The notes beneath the pieces are model-generated. The model worked only from the letters and a program-made list of their open reading frames with translations. It did not search any database and was not told where the DNA came from. This document shows, piece by piece, positions 1 to 14,499 of a DNA stretch of 64,000 nt (positions are counted from its first letter, which is position 1; each line of letters opens with the position of its first letter). Source of the stretch: Agrocybe praecox (lineage: Eukaryota > Basidiomycota > Agaricomycetes > Agaricales > Agrocybaceae); assembly GCA_964017145.1 (NCBI GenBank), contig OZ024840.1, positions 4,464,001 to 4,528,000 on the forward strand. Direction: 5' to 3'. A program made the translations under genes and the position numbers.

Positions 1-1251
1 TTTCCCTAGCGAGCCAATCGAGAGTCCATGTCCACCTTCGCAATAGGAGTCTCTGCCAGTTTACGACCCGTCAAACACTTACGCTGATGAATATGGGAGC
101 GATGCCTACCTGAAGTGAATGTTTTTAGCCCCACTTCCGACGGTCAGACAATCGTCTCCGTTTTGAATGTGGTTGTTTTCGAAAAGCAAGTTAGTCCCTC
201 CTGCCGCAAATCCTGTACGGACGCATTAGACAAATTGATACGTAGAGTATTACGAGGCTTACCGTCACTAGATATAACAGTAAATGCCTCCTTGGTAAGT
301 AACGATGATATCTATTATAGGTGTATACTGACGTGTTAAAAGGGAAAGACTAACAGTGTGGCATAAATTCAGACAAAACCTATATGAAAGAAGATATTTT
401 CGGACTTACATCGGTATCAGAAACAGCGACGATTTTGTTATTGAACGCATGTACGTTGCTTGCTCCGCTAGTGGCAAAATTCCACGCAATGGGCTTGACA
501 TACGTTGAGTAAATCAGTAAACGGTTGTGAGGTGTCAAATGCACATACTTTCCATAACTTCATGTCCCGAATAACACCATTATTAATCTTGTTAAATCCC
601 CATCCATGCGGTCTATTGACTTGCTGTTGGATATCCCACCACTGCGTAGCGTCAGAACATCTATTTTCAACGAGAACCTATGATCTATTCCTCACCGCTT
701 GACCATGTCCATCGACCCAGCCCCAGTTGGGATCCGTTGAGCCCCGTAAGGTGACATTATTTCCACCAGTAAACGTGAACCTGTAAAGATTCAGACTTGG
801 ACATATCGTACAAGAGAGACGCGTACCATGAGCCTGCGAATGACTTTGTATACCAGAATAGGTGAGAAATAGTGTGAGAAGAAAAGGTTGTAAGAGGCGT
901 ACAGACGATCCAACGATAGCTAAAGATAATTTCGAGGGTAAGCTCAGGTGAATCGCGATATATAAGAGAGGAACACATACCTTGAATAGCGGGGATATCC
1001 GTTGGGTAGGTCAAATTCCCCTCAATCCTAACCTCTACGTTGTTGAAAACTGGAAACTTCACTGGTGTAAAGATGTTGTACGTGACCCCCTTTTTAAACA
1101 GAATAGTTGAATCCGAAGAATAGCTAGAAAGAGCGGCCAATAATCCAGGTGTATCATCTTTTCCATCTTGATGTGGAACAGTAAATGTTTTCCAGGCGCT
1201 GACCGAGCTCGCAAGGGCTATGATACAGACTGCTTTTGAAAGCGGTGACAT
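1..1251 (-). CDS. Glycoside hydrolase family 28 (polygalacturonase-type), 3'-truncated by window edge
   Basis: Secreted pectin-degrading enzyme of the GH28 beta-helix fold, which cleaves galacturonan chains. The start ATG at 1251 opens a signal peptide (MSPLSKAVCIIALASSVSA). Ten exons can be joined in frame: 1251-981, 919-903, 843-827, 780-696, 641-549, 493-410, 349-333, 267-263, 212-110 and 52 to the window edge. Phases are consistent throughout. Family motifs appear in order: WGWVDGHGQAWWD, the catalytic NTDGF (residues 194-198), GDDC (215-218) and GHG (238-240). The last motif, RIK, would lie beyond the window. Four exons are 17, 17, 17 and 5 nt long, and the 5-nt exon completes the catalytic NTD. 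GH28 family membership is firm from the motifs. Exo- versus endo-activity, and galacturonan versus xylogalacturonan preference, cannot be decided here; the N-terminal layout resembles fungal exo-type enzymes. No obvious defect is seen. Confidence 0.88.
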
Positions 1252-3654
1252 GGTGGGTAAGTAATGTCCATCCAGGGCATTTCCAGCAGTTAAGTACTAA
1301 AACGCTAAATCCCTTTACGTCGCGAGGCTTCGGCTCGCGATAATAGTGGGACGTTAAATGTTCTTGTCGTAATTCTCCGTACATGTGAGCAAGGTCATGG
1401 TGGACGTGAAGAAGAAAAAAGGGCATGTGATGTCCGACGCCAAAACATTCGGACCGTGCGGACCGTTAGAGGATCTAACGGTCGGCAGTAGACCCGTTAC
1501 ATAACATAACTTGTTTCGTTGGGCCAGTGACGGCGCGCGCGGGAAGGCCTCGGTTGTGTACTTAGGATGCAATAAGTATGTAGTGCTCATTCCAAAAGGA
1601 TGTTATCACCTACAAATCGCTCATATTCTACATAGTGGTGACTGGTAACATGCAGGTGCGCAAGGGCCGGGGTTGTCAAAGAGTCGTGCTAATATACATG
1701 AAGCTATTTCAACCAATACCTATCGGTGGACAGCCCAGCGTATGGCTATGACGCCCGAGGCCCGAGGGGAGTCATGGCCTTTGAGGAATATGCTAGTTCG
1801 GGAGTAGGGACAATGGACTGCTAGTTTATCATTTTGTGAAGTGAGCCAAAAAGGTGAGCGCTTGAGAAGAAATATTCTTCATCTCCTCTCCGAAATTCTT
1901 GATCTAGGAGTTTTCAGGATCGTTGAGGGCGGGCGCCCGATAGCATTTTTCGCCTTTTGTCAATATACTGAAATGGGTTTATTTACCATGTCGAACCTAT
2001 AACTAGTCTGAATAAGTCGCATACTAATGCCAATTCATTCGGTGTGAAACCTACTGGTTTTCCTCAGAAAGTGTTACGGGTTGAGTTATGAGGGGCTTAT
2101 GCGGCTCCTTTCCAAAGTCATCGACGTGCGTTCACAAACACCAAGTACTTCTGATGCACGATGACTGAAGTCATCGGTAAGCCGTGTTCTTCATCTTCTA
2201 TAATCTTGCAACTATCGAGTTCACACAGGAACGGTACTGAGATGGTGCCAGTTTGTGTCCGAATTTGGCGTCTACATGTGACTGCCTGAAGATGTGATTG
2301 ATTGTTTTAACTGCAGCTCGCAATGCCAAAGCTCCTGACATCAACGTCTTTCAAGCAACGCGTCTCACAATGTACATCTCTGTAGGTAGTAGAAAGCAAC
2401 CTTCCGGGATGTCAGCAGCGCGCTACATTTAAAAAACTCGGGCTTAGCCCTGTGTACATATTAGATTTTATATAGTAAGCATCATAGAAAGGTTGTAAAT
2501 AAACGATATGAAAAAGGGTAGGTCTCGCAAGTGTTCGCTCGAAAATAAACAGCCGATTGTGCGCGATGTTGATTAGGTAGTTAAAAGACTCCTTTTTTAC
2601 AAGGCGTGGATCGGCATACAAACAACGCTGCCGCGATGCCATCTGGGTTTCAATTGTGATCAACGCGTCGCGCGTCGCGCTTTTGCGTCTTGCTTTCCCC
2701 TCCTCCCACCTGTACTGTCTGGCTTTGATATTTTGTTAATACCCTCTCTCCCAATCATAGACAGTGATAACTACGGACTCAACCAAAGCACATCTATGTG
2801 CTATACCTTACTTCGCCCCCAAATTGCATGACTATGGCGACGGCGCGTACTCTTTCCAGAGGCGATAACGACAAATGTCAGTCTAGTGACCGCATATATG
2901 CGTGAAAATTGAGATATTCCACTTACAATATTTGGTAAAGCTCACCAATCCATGATTCCACCCGCACATACTCAGTGTCGGCGGTTTGTAGACGTCTGAA
3001 AGGGGGACTTCTTCACATTAAGTATGTGGATGATGCATACATACGCATGCACTTGATTTATATATGCTTTAGTCTGATCTTTATCGCAGGAACTTATAAA
3101 ATGGCTGGTAAGGATGCCCTCACGCAGCGCAATAAGTGATCAATCATTTCCGACACTGAATGCTTCATATGTCCACCTTTTAACACGCATATATTGATAT
3201 TTTTCAACGCAAGGACGCCTTAATCAACGACGAAACGATAGAACCGAGGAAATGCATTGAATGTATTCTAGGTTTTATTCAACTGAACATAATTCTCAAA
3301 ACTTACGCGTGACTTCTCCACCAGACTCTCAAACAGGAGCGCCGCTCCATTTGAACGCGTGAAGGCGAGCATTTTAAATTTTCAGCGTACCGGTGAGTGG
3401 CAGTCCATATTCTAAAGTTTGTACACTTTTGCATTGATTTTTTCACCTTTGGAACAAATAAATTCCCATTAATTTTCTACGTGAATCCATTCCATATCTT
3501 ATGTATCTCCTCTTTTTTCAGTGCACGACAAATCGCTTATCCCAGTTTGGATAAGCGCCAATCCTCCACGCGACGAGGATTACATAACACGCGTCAGCCT
3601 TGTGCTCACCAGGAAAAAAGCACGCGCTCATACTTTGAGGCTCTTTCCGTCCCG
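1252..3654. other. Intergenic, no gene seen
   Basis: About 2.4 kb separates the divergent GH28 and aminopeptidase genes, so it must hold both promoters. Open frames here are short, mostly begin at non-ATG codons, and show no recognisable domain. No repeat longer than a few tens of bases was noticed. Confidence 0.5.
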
Positions 3655-5812
<2,158 letters not shown>

Positions 5813-6440
5813 TTTGCGAGAAGCATAAGCGGGAAGGAAGCCACTGGAATTCCACAAGGCAAACAAAAAATTGTACACGTACCATTACCCACCATACGAA
5901 CGATTTACTTACATATATTGTTACTTATCATCATTATGCCAATGCCGTACATAATCGCGAACACAACTTTCACTACGTTGGCTTGCTTTAATTCACAAAA
6001 GGAATCACATCCGCCATCAACCCGAAAATGAATTTGTTTACTGTACCAATAAATAAGGAGAGTTGTTGAAATCGCAAGTGGTTCTAGATGGATGTACGAT
6101 ATATGGCGTTTTGACCTTATAAGTTCACGAATCAATGAATGGGTCAAATACACTTACCACTACCCACTAACAATCGTAACTTTCCAAGCTTGCCTTGACT
6201 TGGTTGGTGCACGTAAGGAGGGAGAGGGAAGGAAAAGGGTATAGTAAAAGCATACAGGTACACAGTACTTGTACATATGTGTATACAATCCAAGAGCACG
6301 CGAAAAAATATGAGCAGAGGATAAAGAGGAGAAACGAACGCAGACAACTAACTAACTACATAGATGCTACAAATGAGTATAAAATAAGTTATTATGCTAA
6401 GATAACTATCCGTAGCCCATAATCATATATCCATATCCTA
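5813..6440. other. Convergent 3' region, no gene seen
   Basis: This stretch lies between the 3' ends of the aminopeptidase gene (+) and the Zn2Cys6 factor (-). It is AT-rich and should hold both 3' untranslated regions and polyadenylation sites. No domain-bearing frame was seen. Confidence 0.5.
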
Positions 6441-9400
6441 TCAAAACCCAATCTGTTCGATGAAATTATTCCAAGATGAATCCAAGGGGAAGGACGAGGC
6501 AGACGACGCGAACCCTCCTCCTATTCCTCCACCAAGAATTCCAAAACCACTAGGACTGCTAGTATTCGCAATCCCAAAACCGAACCCGCCAATCCCGACC
6601 CCGCCACCACTGCTGAAGCCGCTCTGGAACGAAAAGGAATTGATATTACTCGTACTAGTAGGCCATGAAGGGAAACTACTACTCGTGCTCGTGCTGGATG
6701 TGTTATTCGCGCTTGACATCACGGTCGTTGAGGCCGTTGCTCGTGGATTGAAATGATCATTATATGTGTCATGTTGGAAAGCGTTGGGAATAGATGATGG
6801 TGATGATGATAAAGATGAAGATGAAGAATGTACAGGATCAGGATGTTGTGAGACTGAGAACGGGGCTTGGAAAGAATCTATACGAGGCGGTGGTTGTATG
6901 GATTGTTGTGCTGCTGCTGCTGCTGATGCCACTGGCGGCTGTTGTTGTTGTTGATGATAAGAAGTAGAAGGATGGGGTAACCTAGATGGCTCTGGAGACG
7001 AATGCGAATCTTGAATGGAACGAGAAAGTCTTGAAGAGTGCCCAGCTCCGTCAGACGCAGCAGCTGCCATGGGCGCAGATGATCCTGAAGGTGGCAAAGG
7101 TTGAGTTCGAGAACTCGAAGGAAAGCTTGGCGGATCACAAGGATAATCATAAAACGTTAACTCATAACTGACATGGCTCGTCCTGAACTCTCTCATGTCC
7201 TGTGCAAGGACTGGATGGAGATTCTCGAGAGAAGACGCCTGCTGCTGGTGATGGTGATGACTTTCCACAACGTCCGACATCGTCACTGACGTAGCACGAG
7301 ATTGAGAAAGAGGTTCCATCGACCACGAAGATGCAAATGCTGAAGAACCATCGTGATTTTCTGTGTACAGATAAGTCCTGCCATTCAATCTGTCAAGCTC
7401 CTGAAAGGAAATGAGCGGTGCTTCGTCGTGTTGGTGGAACCGGGTGCTTGGAAGGCCCAGTACATCGTAAGCCTTTCGACGGAGGTTTTGAATAGCAGGC
7501 TAGGCAAATTTGAGTCAGGCTCCAGTCTAATGTGCATTGAAAGCTGGGAGAACAGAGACATACCAGCAATAGAGCAGCAGGCTGGCATTCCAATGCAGAT
7601 GAATTGAATAGAGAAGTTAAATTTTCTAAATCTTCTAAAGCAGCCTTGGATAAATGCGATGCCGGAGACAGAGTTGCCAATGAGCACATCACAACCTGAA
7701 AAAAAAACATACATGATGAGAGGGGATTGAGGAGCAGTAAAAAGAACCTACAGCAGCAGAAAAACCATGCGACCAAGCCGACTTGACACGAGACAGAAAT
7801 TTGGGCAAAAACGACCATGTCATGATCAATCCATGAATGATACGCCATGCAGCGCGATACATGGCCAGAATTGAGGCGAAATATGGATGTCGTTGAATAT
7901 CCGATGGAGACTCTTGCATTAATTGAGCAAAATATGTGCGATGTAAATTGAGGAGGGCTGTCGAAAAAAGTATCAGAAAATGGGCACAATTATTATTATT
8001 AAAAACAACCGATCCTCTTACCCATCTCTTTAGTAGAAAGCACCAGCCACCGAAACATATGCACCTCTTGAACCGTCGAATCCCCAGAGCGCTCTTTCTC
8101 ATCATGCACTATCATCCTCCACGAAGCCGGAACGTGAAAATTCCGGATTCGAAGGTCTGATTCCAAAATGGAAGCATAGACCGGCTGTTTGGGGCCCATA
8201 GCACCTTCCAGTATTTCGTGGACTAGTGCAGTGAAATGTGCATTCCAAAGGGTGACTAACGCGATTACAAAACAATTTTGGGGTTAGTAAGAAATTTAAT
8301 CATACGATCCCGAAGAAGGAACGCACAACTCCCGGCATCAGCGCTATCCATGGGTAAAGGACGAGGACAGTCACATTGGGAACCAGATATTGCAGGAGGT
8401 CTCCCGAGATGTAGGCTCTGTAAATAAAAAATGGAGAAAAAGGAAAGACATAAATATAACTATAAACTCGGAAGGAAACACCGGCGGCAAAGAGAGGAAC
8501 ACATAAATGAAAGTATTACGCACAATCCAAGTATCCGAAACGAATAGTCTCCAAAAGAGATCATGCCGCCTGTGAACAGCTTCTTCGGGCAATTTCCAGT
8601 GCGTGTTATTAAGGTCTAGAATAGGCAAGCTTTGAAATGAACTGGCCGTTTCATTACATCATAATATACTTAAGAATCACGTACGAAGACCGATCTAAAT
8701 CGCATCAGTCAGCGCTCCGCAGTTCTAAGTCAAGATCAAGAAATCGAACAAAAAGGTGATATCCCAAGCGAATAACCACAAATATAGAAAGCAAGAGGGA
8801 AAAAAAGATTTCCTCACGCACCTTTTGCCCTAATCGCACAGCTTGTCCGATATACATCCAAGCAGTTTCATATGATTTACCATCATCACCGCTAGTATCT
8901 GCGTCCATGTCACTGAGTTCAAGATAATGCGCCATGTGAACCTTTAAAATCGAAAAGAAGAAAAATGACAATCAGTGAGAATATTCATATTACAACCACA
9001 TGATAAATGAAACAATAGAAAGATAAATGTCAAGGAGAGATAGATATTAGTGATAGCAGAAAACCCACATACAAGAACTTGGATGGCATTTAACGTTGTT
9101 TCTTGAACAGGCGGTAGAAAACCCAAGGACACTTTTGCCAGATAATAATACTCGCGGGCACCATTCGAGTATGCCTGTTGATGTGGGCTGAAAAGCATTC
9201 CCAGGGCAAAGACGATACAGAGCAGTGATAGTGCATGGTAGTGCTCAAAAAATCCGCCGTATTGTCTATTTGATTTGAAAAGCAGCGTCAGTTGAAATTT
9301 TGATGATGTAATTCAGCTAGCTTACTTACTTTGCGCGATATACTTGCGGTAAAGTCTCTTCTAGAAGCTCTTTCTTCGAAATGGAAGGATACCTAGAAAG

Positions 9401-10725
9401 AAAGAAAGGGGATGCGTAAATGTCAATCACACAAAACCCAAATATGGAGACATTCGGAGAAAATGGGGAAGCGAGATACTGGGGAAGCGAAGGACAGCGG
9501 CGGGGTGCATGGACGCCGGTGATGATATCCATGATGACTATGTCAAATAATCTGATAATAATGATAGACGTACATGAACCTGCCATATTCAAGGTAAACC
9601 TCACACAGATGCTGAGCCTCATTCTGCGATGGTAAGAGATTCAAAACATCCGAAAGGAGGGCATCGTCGTACAACTCGGCTTCGGGGAATGCAACTTCTC
9701 GTATGCGCCTGCTGAAACGGGGCGCATTGAAGCTCGTTCGAGATGATGATCTCTGTGATGCGGTCGTTGTTACCTGGAATCGAATGATTAGGGCATGAAA
9801 GGCCTCTTTCTGAGGATGAAATGACTCACTTGAGCTAGATACTGGAAGAAAGGCATTAGACTCATGTTATTTGAAGGTTTGAGTCAATATATGCGCACCT
9901 CTGAGCGCGCAGTTCTTCCTAGGAAGTTGAATCCCCCTCGTCGATTGACAGTCAAAGTTCCTGAGTAAATCGTTCAGTATATCTAAAATGATAAGGCCCA
10001 GCTATAGTTTCCTACCAAAGTTATTGATGCCACTACCATGATCCTCCTCGAACTTGAATTCCTGAGAATTATGTGCACGGGTCGTCGGGCTTGTTCTCGG
10101 CGCTGAAGCTGAAGCTGAAGGTGATTTGCTGGACGAGGACGTACTCGGACCCGAAGAAGTGGTGTTTAGCCTTAGCTCGCTCGTTAGTAGCGGATGCGGT
10201 TGGTCTGAGAACGATTCTTGTAGCTTGCGGAGAGCCCCTTCGAGCTCGCGATTTCGGGCAGACATTTGCTCGATGCGATCGTGTAGCTCTTCTGTGTTTG
10301 CAAGTATCAATCGGCCGCCTTTTCCTGAAGTCAAGGCACCTATTATAAATAATAAAGAATTAGCACGGTGAATATACTTGAAAGTATGGAATGTATGCGC
10401 ACCGTCAGGGCAAATGGACCCACAGCCTCTGGAGACACACTTCTCGCAGGGTACCTAGAATCCCTCCTGTCAGAAAAGGGCTTATAACACATGCGGTGAG
10501 TCACAGCGCCCACGATTATCATCGCCGGCGCTGTTCGTTGTTGAGAAATTGCCTCACATTTCGGTCGCAACGCAGTTTGAGTCGACGACATTCTGCGCAT
10601 GATGTAGGACTTGACCGTTGATAAGTATGTTTCTCTAGATGCAGGGCTGGTTATATGACGTACACTCGCCCAGGCTTTTTTCTCTGCTTTGGTTCCTTTT
10701 CCTTGTCTTTCCCGCCTGAACCCAT
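6441..10725 (-). CDS. Zn(II)2Cys6 transcription factor with fungal-specific regulatory domain
   Basis: Nuclear DNA-binding regulator. ATG at 10725 (MGSGGKDKEKEP) is followed by a Lys/Arg stretch and a complete binuclear zinc cluster spread over exons 10725-10664, 10609-10558 and 10454-10403. The six cysteines fall at residues 25, 28, 35, 41, 44 and 53 (C-x2-C-x6-C-x5-C-x2-C-x8-C). Next comes a short coiled linker (LHDRIEQMSARNRELEGAL, exon near 10340-10010), then GTLTVN..FLGRTARSE, a signature before the fungal_trans domain. The middle domain is recognisable at about 8970-8520 (SYETAWMYIGQAVRLGQK; HRRHDLFWRLFVSDTW) and continues as LHLGRPPAISGSQCDCPRP near 8400. The final exon 7400-6441 encodes a low-complexity tail rich in Ser, Gly, Gln and Pro, typical of an activation region. 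Many introns of 50-80 nt, not all placed exactly. Target genes are unknown. Confidence 0.85.
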
Positions 10726-11772
10726 TCAGAGCGCCCAGGTAGATTTCAGAAGGAAAGAAAGTGTGTCGGCCAAAGCGACATTCGCTGGCGAGTGGGTCGT
10801 GGGTCGTCGTCCACCACGCTGTGCACGATGATGATGTCGCGGTCCAAAAACAAGACAGGTGTTTTGGCCTCCTTTCAGAAAAGTAGCGACGTGCCGGGGT
10901 TCCTCTTGCGGATATACATCATGATTTTCGGGCTGTGTCATGGTCCGAGTCAGTCATCAACGTGGGAGGAGTGGAAATTGAGAAATTGTCCCACCGTGAC
11001 CTTGATCTTTTGCGCGTCGGCTGTGTCCGACGTCGCGCACTCTTTCTTTCTTCGTCGTCGTTCATGGTGTCCATGAAATTTCCGACGAAGACGCTTGCCG
11101 ACGTTCCCGAAGTCATCCTTAACTTGATGCTATAGAATTCCCGGAAATTACAAGTCGGGTGGACTAGCATATGTGCACACACGGTCTCAATTCTTGGCCA
11201 CGTTTTGTATCCTCAGAGTGGATAAATCTTGGACTAGAAGATGGCTAGGCCTTGTTGACTAGCGCAGGATCAATACTAGCGCGTTTTAAGTTGTGGCTAG
11301 AATGGTTTGCAACTATAGCTTTCTCCGAGTCGCTCCAGGGACCAGTAGGATGGCGCTCTTTCTCCACGACCCTCCAACGAAAGAGCAATGAAAAAAACAT
11401 ATAAAAAGAACTCCGCCTTTGCGTGGCGCGTCAAAATAATATCTTCGACATCTGTAAATCTTGTCAACACGGAGAATCTGGTTCTGTCTGGTTGTGCCGC
11501 TTGTACCTTTTCCTTTTCTTTCGTTGAAAGATGAAACGCTGCACGTAAAGGTTATCTGTGCTTCTTTTTCATTAGACATACAAATCTTGAACGACTCTTG
11601 TGACTATTGACATGACCGTGATCCCAAGAACACGTCCCTGGGCAAGTTTATATTAGTACAAATGAGAACCGAATACTAGGACATTTTTATCTTCCCAGTA
11701 TATATTTACGCGTTTGTCTATTCGAGAAATCGACACATTCCTTCTTTCATCCCCCCCCCCCAGGAAGACACC
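10726..11772. other. Divergent promoter region, no secure gene
   Basis: About 1 kb lies between two divergently transcribed genes. A minus-strand frame at 10919-11182 (87 codons, Arg/Ser-rich near its end) has no recognised domain and was not accepted as a gene. Confidence 0.45.
11699..11706 (+). promoter_or_regulatory. TATA-like box of the DUF2235 gene
   Basis: TATATATT lies about 67-74 nt upstream of the ATG at 11773. It is followed by a pyrimidine-rich stretch and a run of about ten C residues ending near 11761, just before the start codon. Placement is compatible with a core promoter; the transcription start is not known. Confidence 0.4.
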
Positions 11773-14307
11773 ATGTCCTCTCAACATAAACGCAATGGTA
11801 CACTCTCTTCGGTCAACGGAAGGGCCTTGACTATCAATTCTGACTTGCTGGACGAGTATCCTGGATTTCCCAAGGTATCCTCTCCAGGTATGCTATCGGG
11901 CAGAGAAGACAGTAGTGCTTCCTCTCATTCTGAAGACTTGGAGCCCACAATTCCCCCAGCGCACAAGCATCGTACAGTTATTCTGTGCTTTGACGGAACC
12001 GGTACGTTCTCATCTCTTTACTCGCTCTCCTCCAAGCCTTTTCTAACCAAAAACTAGGCGACCAGTTCGATGACGATGTGTGTATCCTCATTAGAGCCCA
12101 TACCATTAATCCAACTCCACCCCCCAGAACTCGAACATTGTCAACTTTTTTACGATGTTGCGGAAGGACGACCCTGAGCAACAGCTTGTCTACTACCAGG
12201 TATGCCTCCTTATTTCCACCTGCCCACAAACGTCGGCGCCTCAAGCGTCTGTCATGCTCACTTCGCTTCACAATAAGGCCGGCATTGGCACATACACAAT
12301 CCCCCAGATTGCGAAACCCATGATGGCGAAATGGCACAAGATACTGGATACAATGGTTGGAGTACACCTCGATGCTCATGTTATGGGTACGCTCTTTTCT
12401 ACTGCTCCTGCCTTTCTCAATTTCTTCAACATCGTCTGACACGTCCCGAACGGTTCAGGGGGATATGAATTCCTAATGCAGAACTGTTAGTAATCTCTTA
12501 ATCGCCTATGGTTAGTCTGGGAAATAATCCCGATTTATTTTTGGTAGACAGAGCAGGCGATAAGATCTGCCTTTTTGGTATGTTCTTCTTTTTCTTAATT
12601 GAAAGCAAACTGCCACCTCATTTCTCCGCTCTTCACCGGTACAGGATTTTCTCGAGGAGCATGTAAATATCATATCCACCAAATCTCGAATGTCTATAAC
12701 ACTCACCCTAACTGACTTTCCTTTTCTTTCTTATGCACAGATACAGCTCGAGCGCTTGCTGGAATGTAAGTCGGCGTCTACTTCATGTCTCGTGATCATT
12801 GAATTCTAATTTAATTATTACCGACCCTCCGAACTTTCTTTAATTTTATCACAGGCTTCACAAGGTATGTCAACTGGTATCTTATCCCCAGATGTTGACG
12901 TTCATGTCCGAGCAGGTGGGCCTACTCCCCAGGGACAATCACCAGCAAGTACCCTTTGCGTATAAGATGTATTCCCGCGAGGATCAGAAGGGTTGGGAAC
13001 AGAGTGCAGCGTTCAAGAAAGCTTTCTCAATAGACGTTGATATCGAACTGATCGGCGTTTGGTAAGTCGACTAAGCGTTATTTTTTCTACCTTCCTCGGC
13101 AATTATTTCCGAACCCAAATACAGTTCATTAATATTCGCTTACTCTTCATTCATTTCTCTAAACGCATAATTGCTGACACCACCAACAATAACAGGGATA
13201 CCGTAGGCTCCGTCGGGTTTATTCCCAAACGACTTCCATTCACCACATTCAACACGCACGTTAAAGCTTTCCGACAAGCCCTAGCACTCGATGAGCACCG
13301 AGTTCGATTCAAGCCGAACTTCTTTAATCGTCCCACGCACGAGGAGATGAGTTTGGGTCTAAAATGGGGTGAGAAGCACGGCAACACTAAGAGTGCTAAA
13401 AAAATCGATCGCAGGCACACGCTTCGCAATCATGAACGCTCGTACACGCGCCATTTGCATTGTACGGACGTCGAAGAAGTTTGGTTCTCCGGCTGTCATT
13501 GTGGTACGTATGCATTAACTTTTAAACGATCTAATCGATGCTTTCTCGTTTTTTCTTTTTCTTTTCCTTGAGTTTTTCCGGGGGTGACACATTTTAAGAC
13601 TCACTGGATGCTAACTTAACTATACATACCTTAACAGACGTCGGCGGCGGCGCAGTCAAGAACGAAGTGCGCAACAACCTCGCCAGAATCTCCCTCCGCT
13701 GGATGATCCGCGAATGCTTCAGACTCAAGACTGGCATCCTCTTCCACCGTGACTCGTTCAAAGTCGTCGGTCTCGACCCCAGCTCCCTCTGGCCCCATGT
13801 TAAAGAACGCCCGGCCCCCGTAACATCGTTCTCCGGGTCCCCACCGAAGAAAACTAGAAATGTGAAAGTCAACCCCATCAATGGCGCTTTCGACGTGGAT
13901 GATTTCGTCAATGAGGAAGAAGAGGATTTGGCGGACGCGTTGAGCGATAAGAACGATATGTTGCAGATATCGAAATTTTGGTGGATCCTGGAGTTGCTAC
14001 CCCAGAAAATTAAGTTCCAGGCCGACGATGATACCTGGGTGAAGAAGCTTTCGTGAGTTGATTTCCTTTTTGTTTGATTACGTTCTTCGCGCTTTTATCT
14101 ATTTCTTTGTGTTAATCGATTAACTAAATAAAATTATGCAGTATCAATCGCGGTCGTCCGCGCGTCATTCACAAACAACGCGAAGAAGGCGTCAAGATGC
14201 ATCGAACGGTCTTGTTGCGGAAGAACGTCAAGAAAGACGACGAAGGAGTGCCATACGAGCCCGCTGTGAAGCTGCTCCCTGACGTTGTGCCCATCTATGT
14301 CGACTAG
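11773..14307 (+). CDS. DUF2235 alpha/beta-hydrolase protein (Tle1-phospholipase-like)
   Basis: Thirteen exons join in frame to 524 residues: 11773-12001, 12058-12077, 12128-12199, 12278-12386, 12459-12485, 12548-12577, 12645-12662, 12741-12765, 12855-12864, 12916-13061, 13196-13503, 13638-14052 and 14142-14307. The domain opens with VILCFDGTGDQ. The nucleophile elbow GFSRGAYTARALAG puts the catalytic Ser at residue 165. VWDTVGSVG (Asp about 230) and CHCDVGGG (His 330, Asp 332) complete a plausible Ser-Asp-His triad. DUF2235 is related to bacterial type VI secretion phospholipase effectors of the Tle1 kind, and is common as a host gene in fungi with mostly unknown substrates. ATG context is good (CACCATG). 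The first 70 residues are Ser-rich with no signal peptide, so the protein is probably intracellular. The nucleophile elbow is cut by two introns. Function in this organism is unknown. Confidence 0.9.
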
Positions 14308-14320
14308 TCGATACCATTAT

Positions 14321-14499
14321 GGGTACTTCGGATCCACAATAACAGCAAGAAAACGAAACATTCCTTCAAATTTCCTATTTACATCTTGATTATAACCTGA
14401 TCTATTACACTGGATACTTCGGATCCACGATAACAGCAAGACGAAACATTCCTTTAAATTTCCTATCTGCACCTTGATTATAACCTAACCTATTACACT
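14321..14499. repeat. Two-copy tandem repeat, about 90 bp unit
   Basis: Copy 1 (14321-14411) and copy 2 (14412-14499) each begin with (G)TACTTCGGATCCAC and end in CTATTACACT. A handful of substitutions and small deletions separate them. The array starts 14 bases after the stop codon of the DUF2235 gene, so it lies in its 3' untranslated region. Confidence 0.85.

Noticed and set aside
1154..1590. Two minus-strand frames upstream of the GH28 start
   Set aside because: They overlap the signal-peptide exon in another frame, begin at weak starts and show no domain.
10919..11182. Minus-strand frame of 87 codons rich in Arg/Ser
   Set aside because: No start context, domain or splice continuity to the Zn2Cys6 gene; composition alone is not enough.
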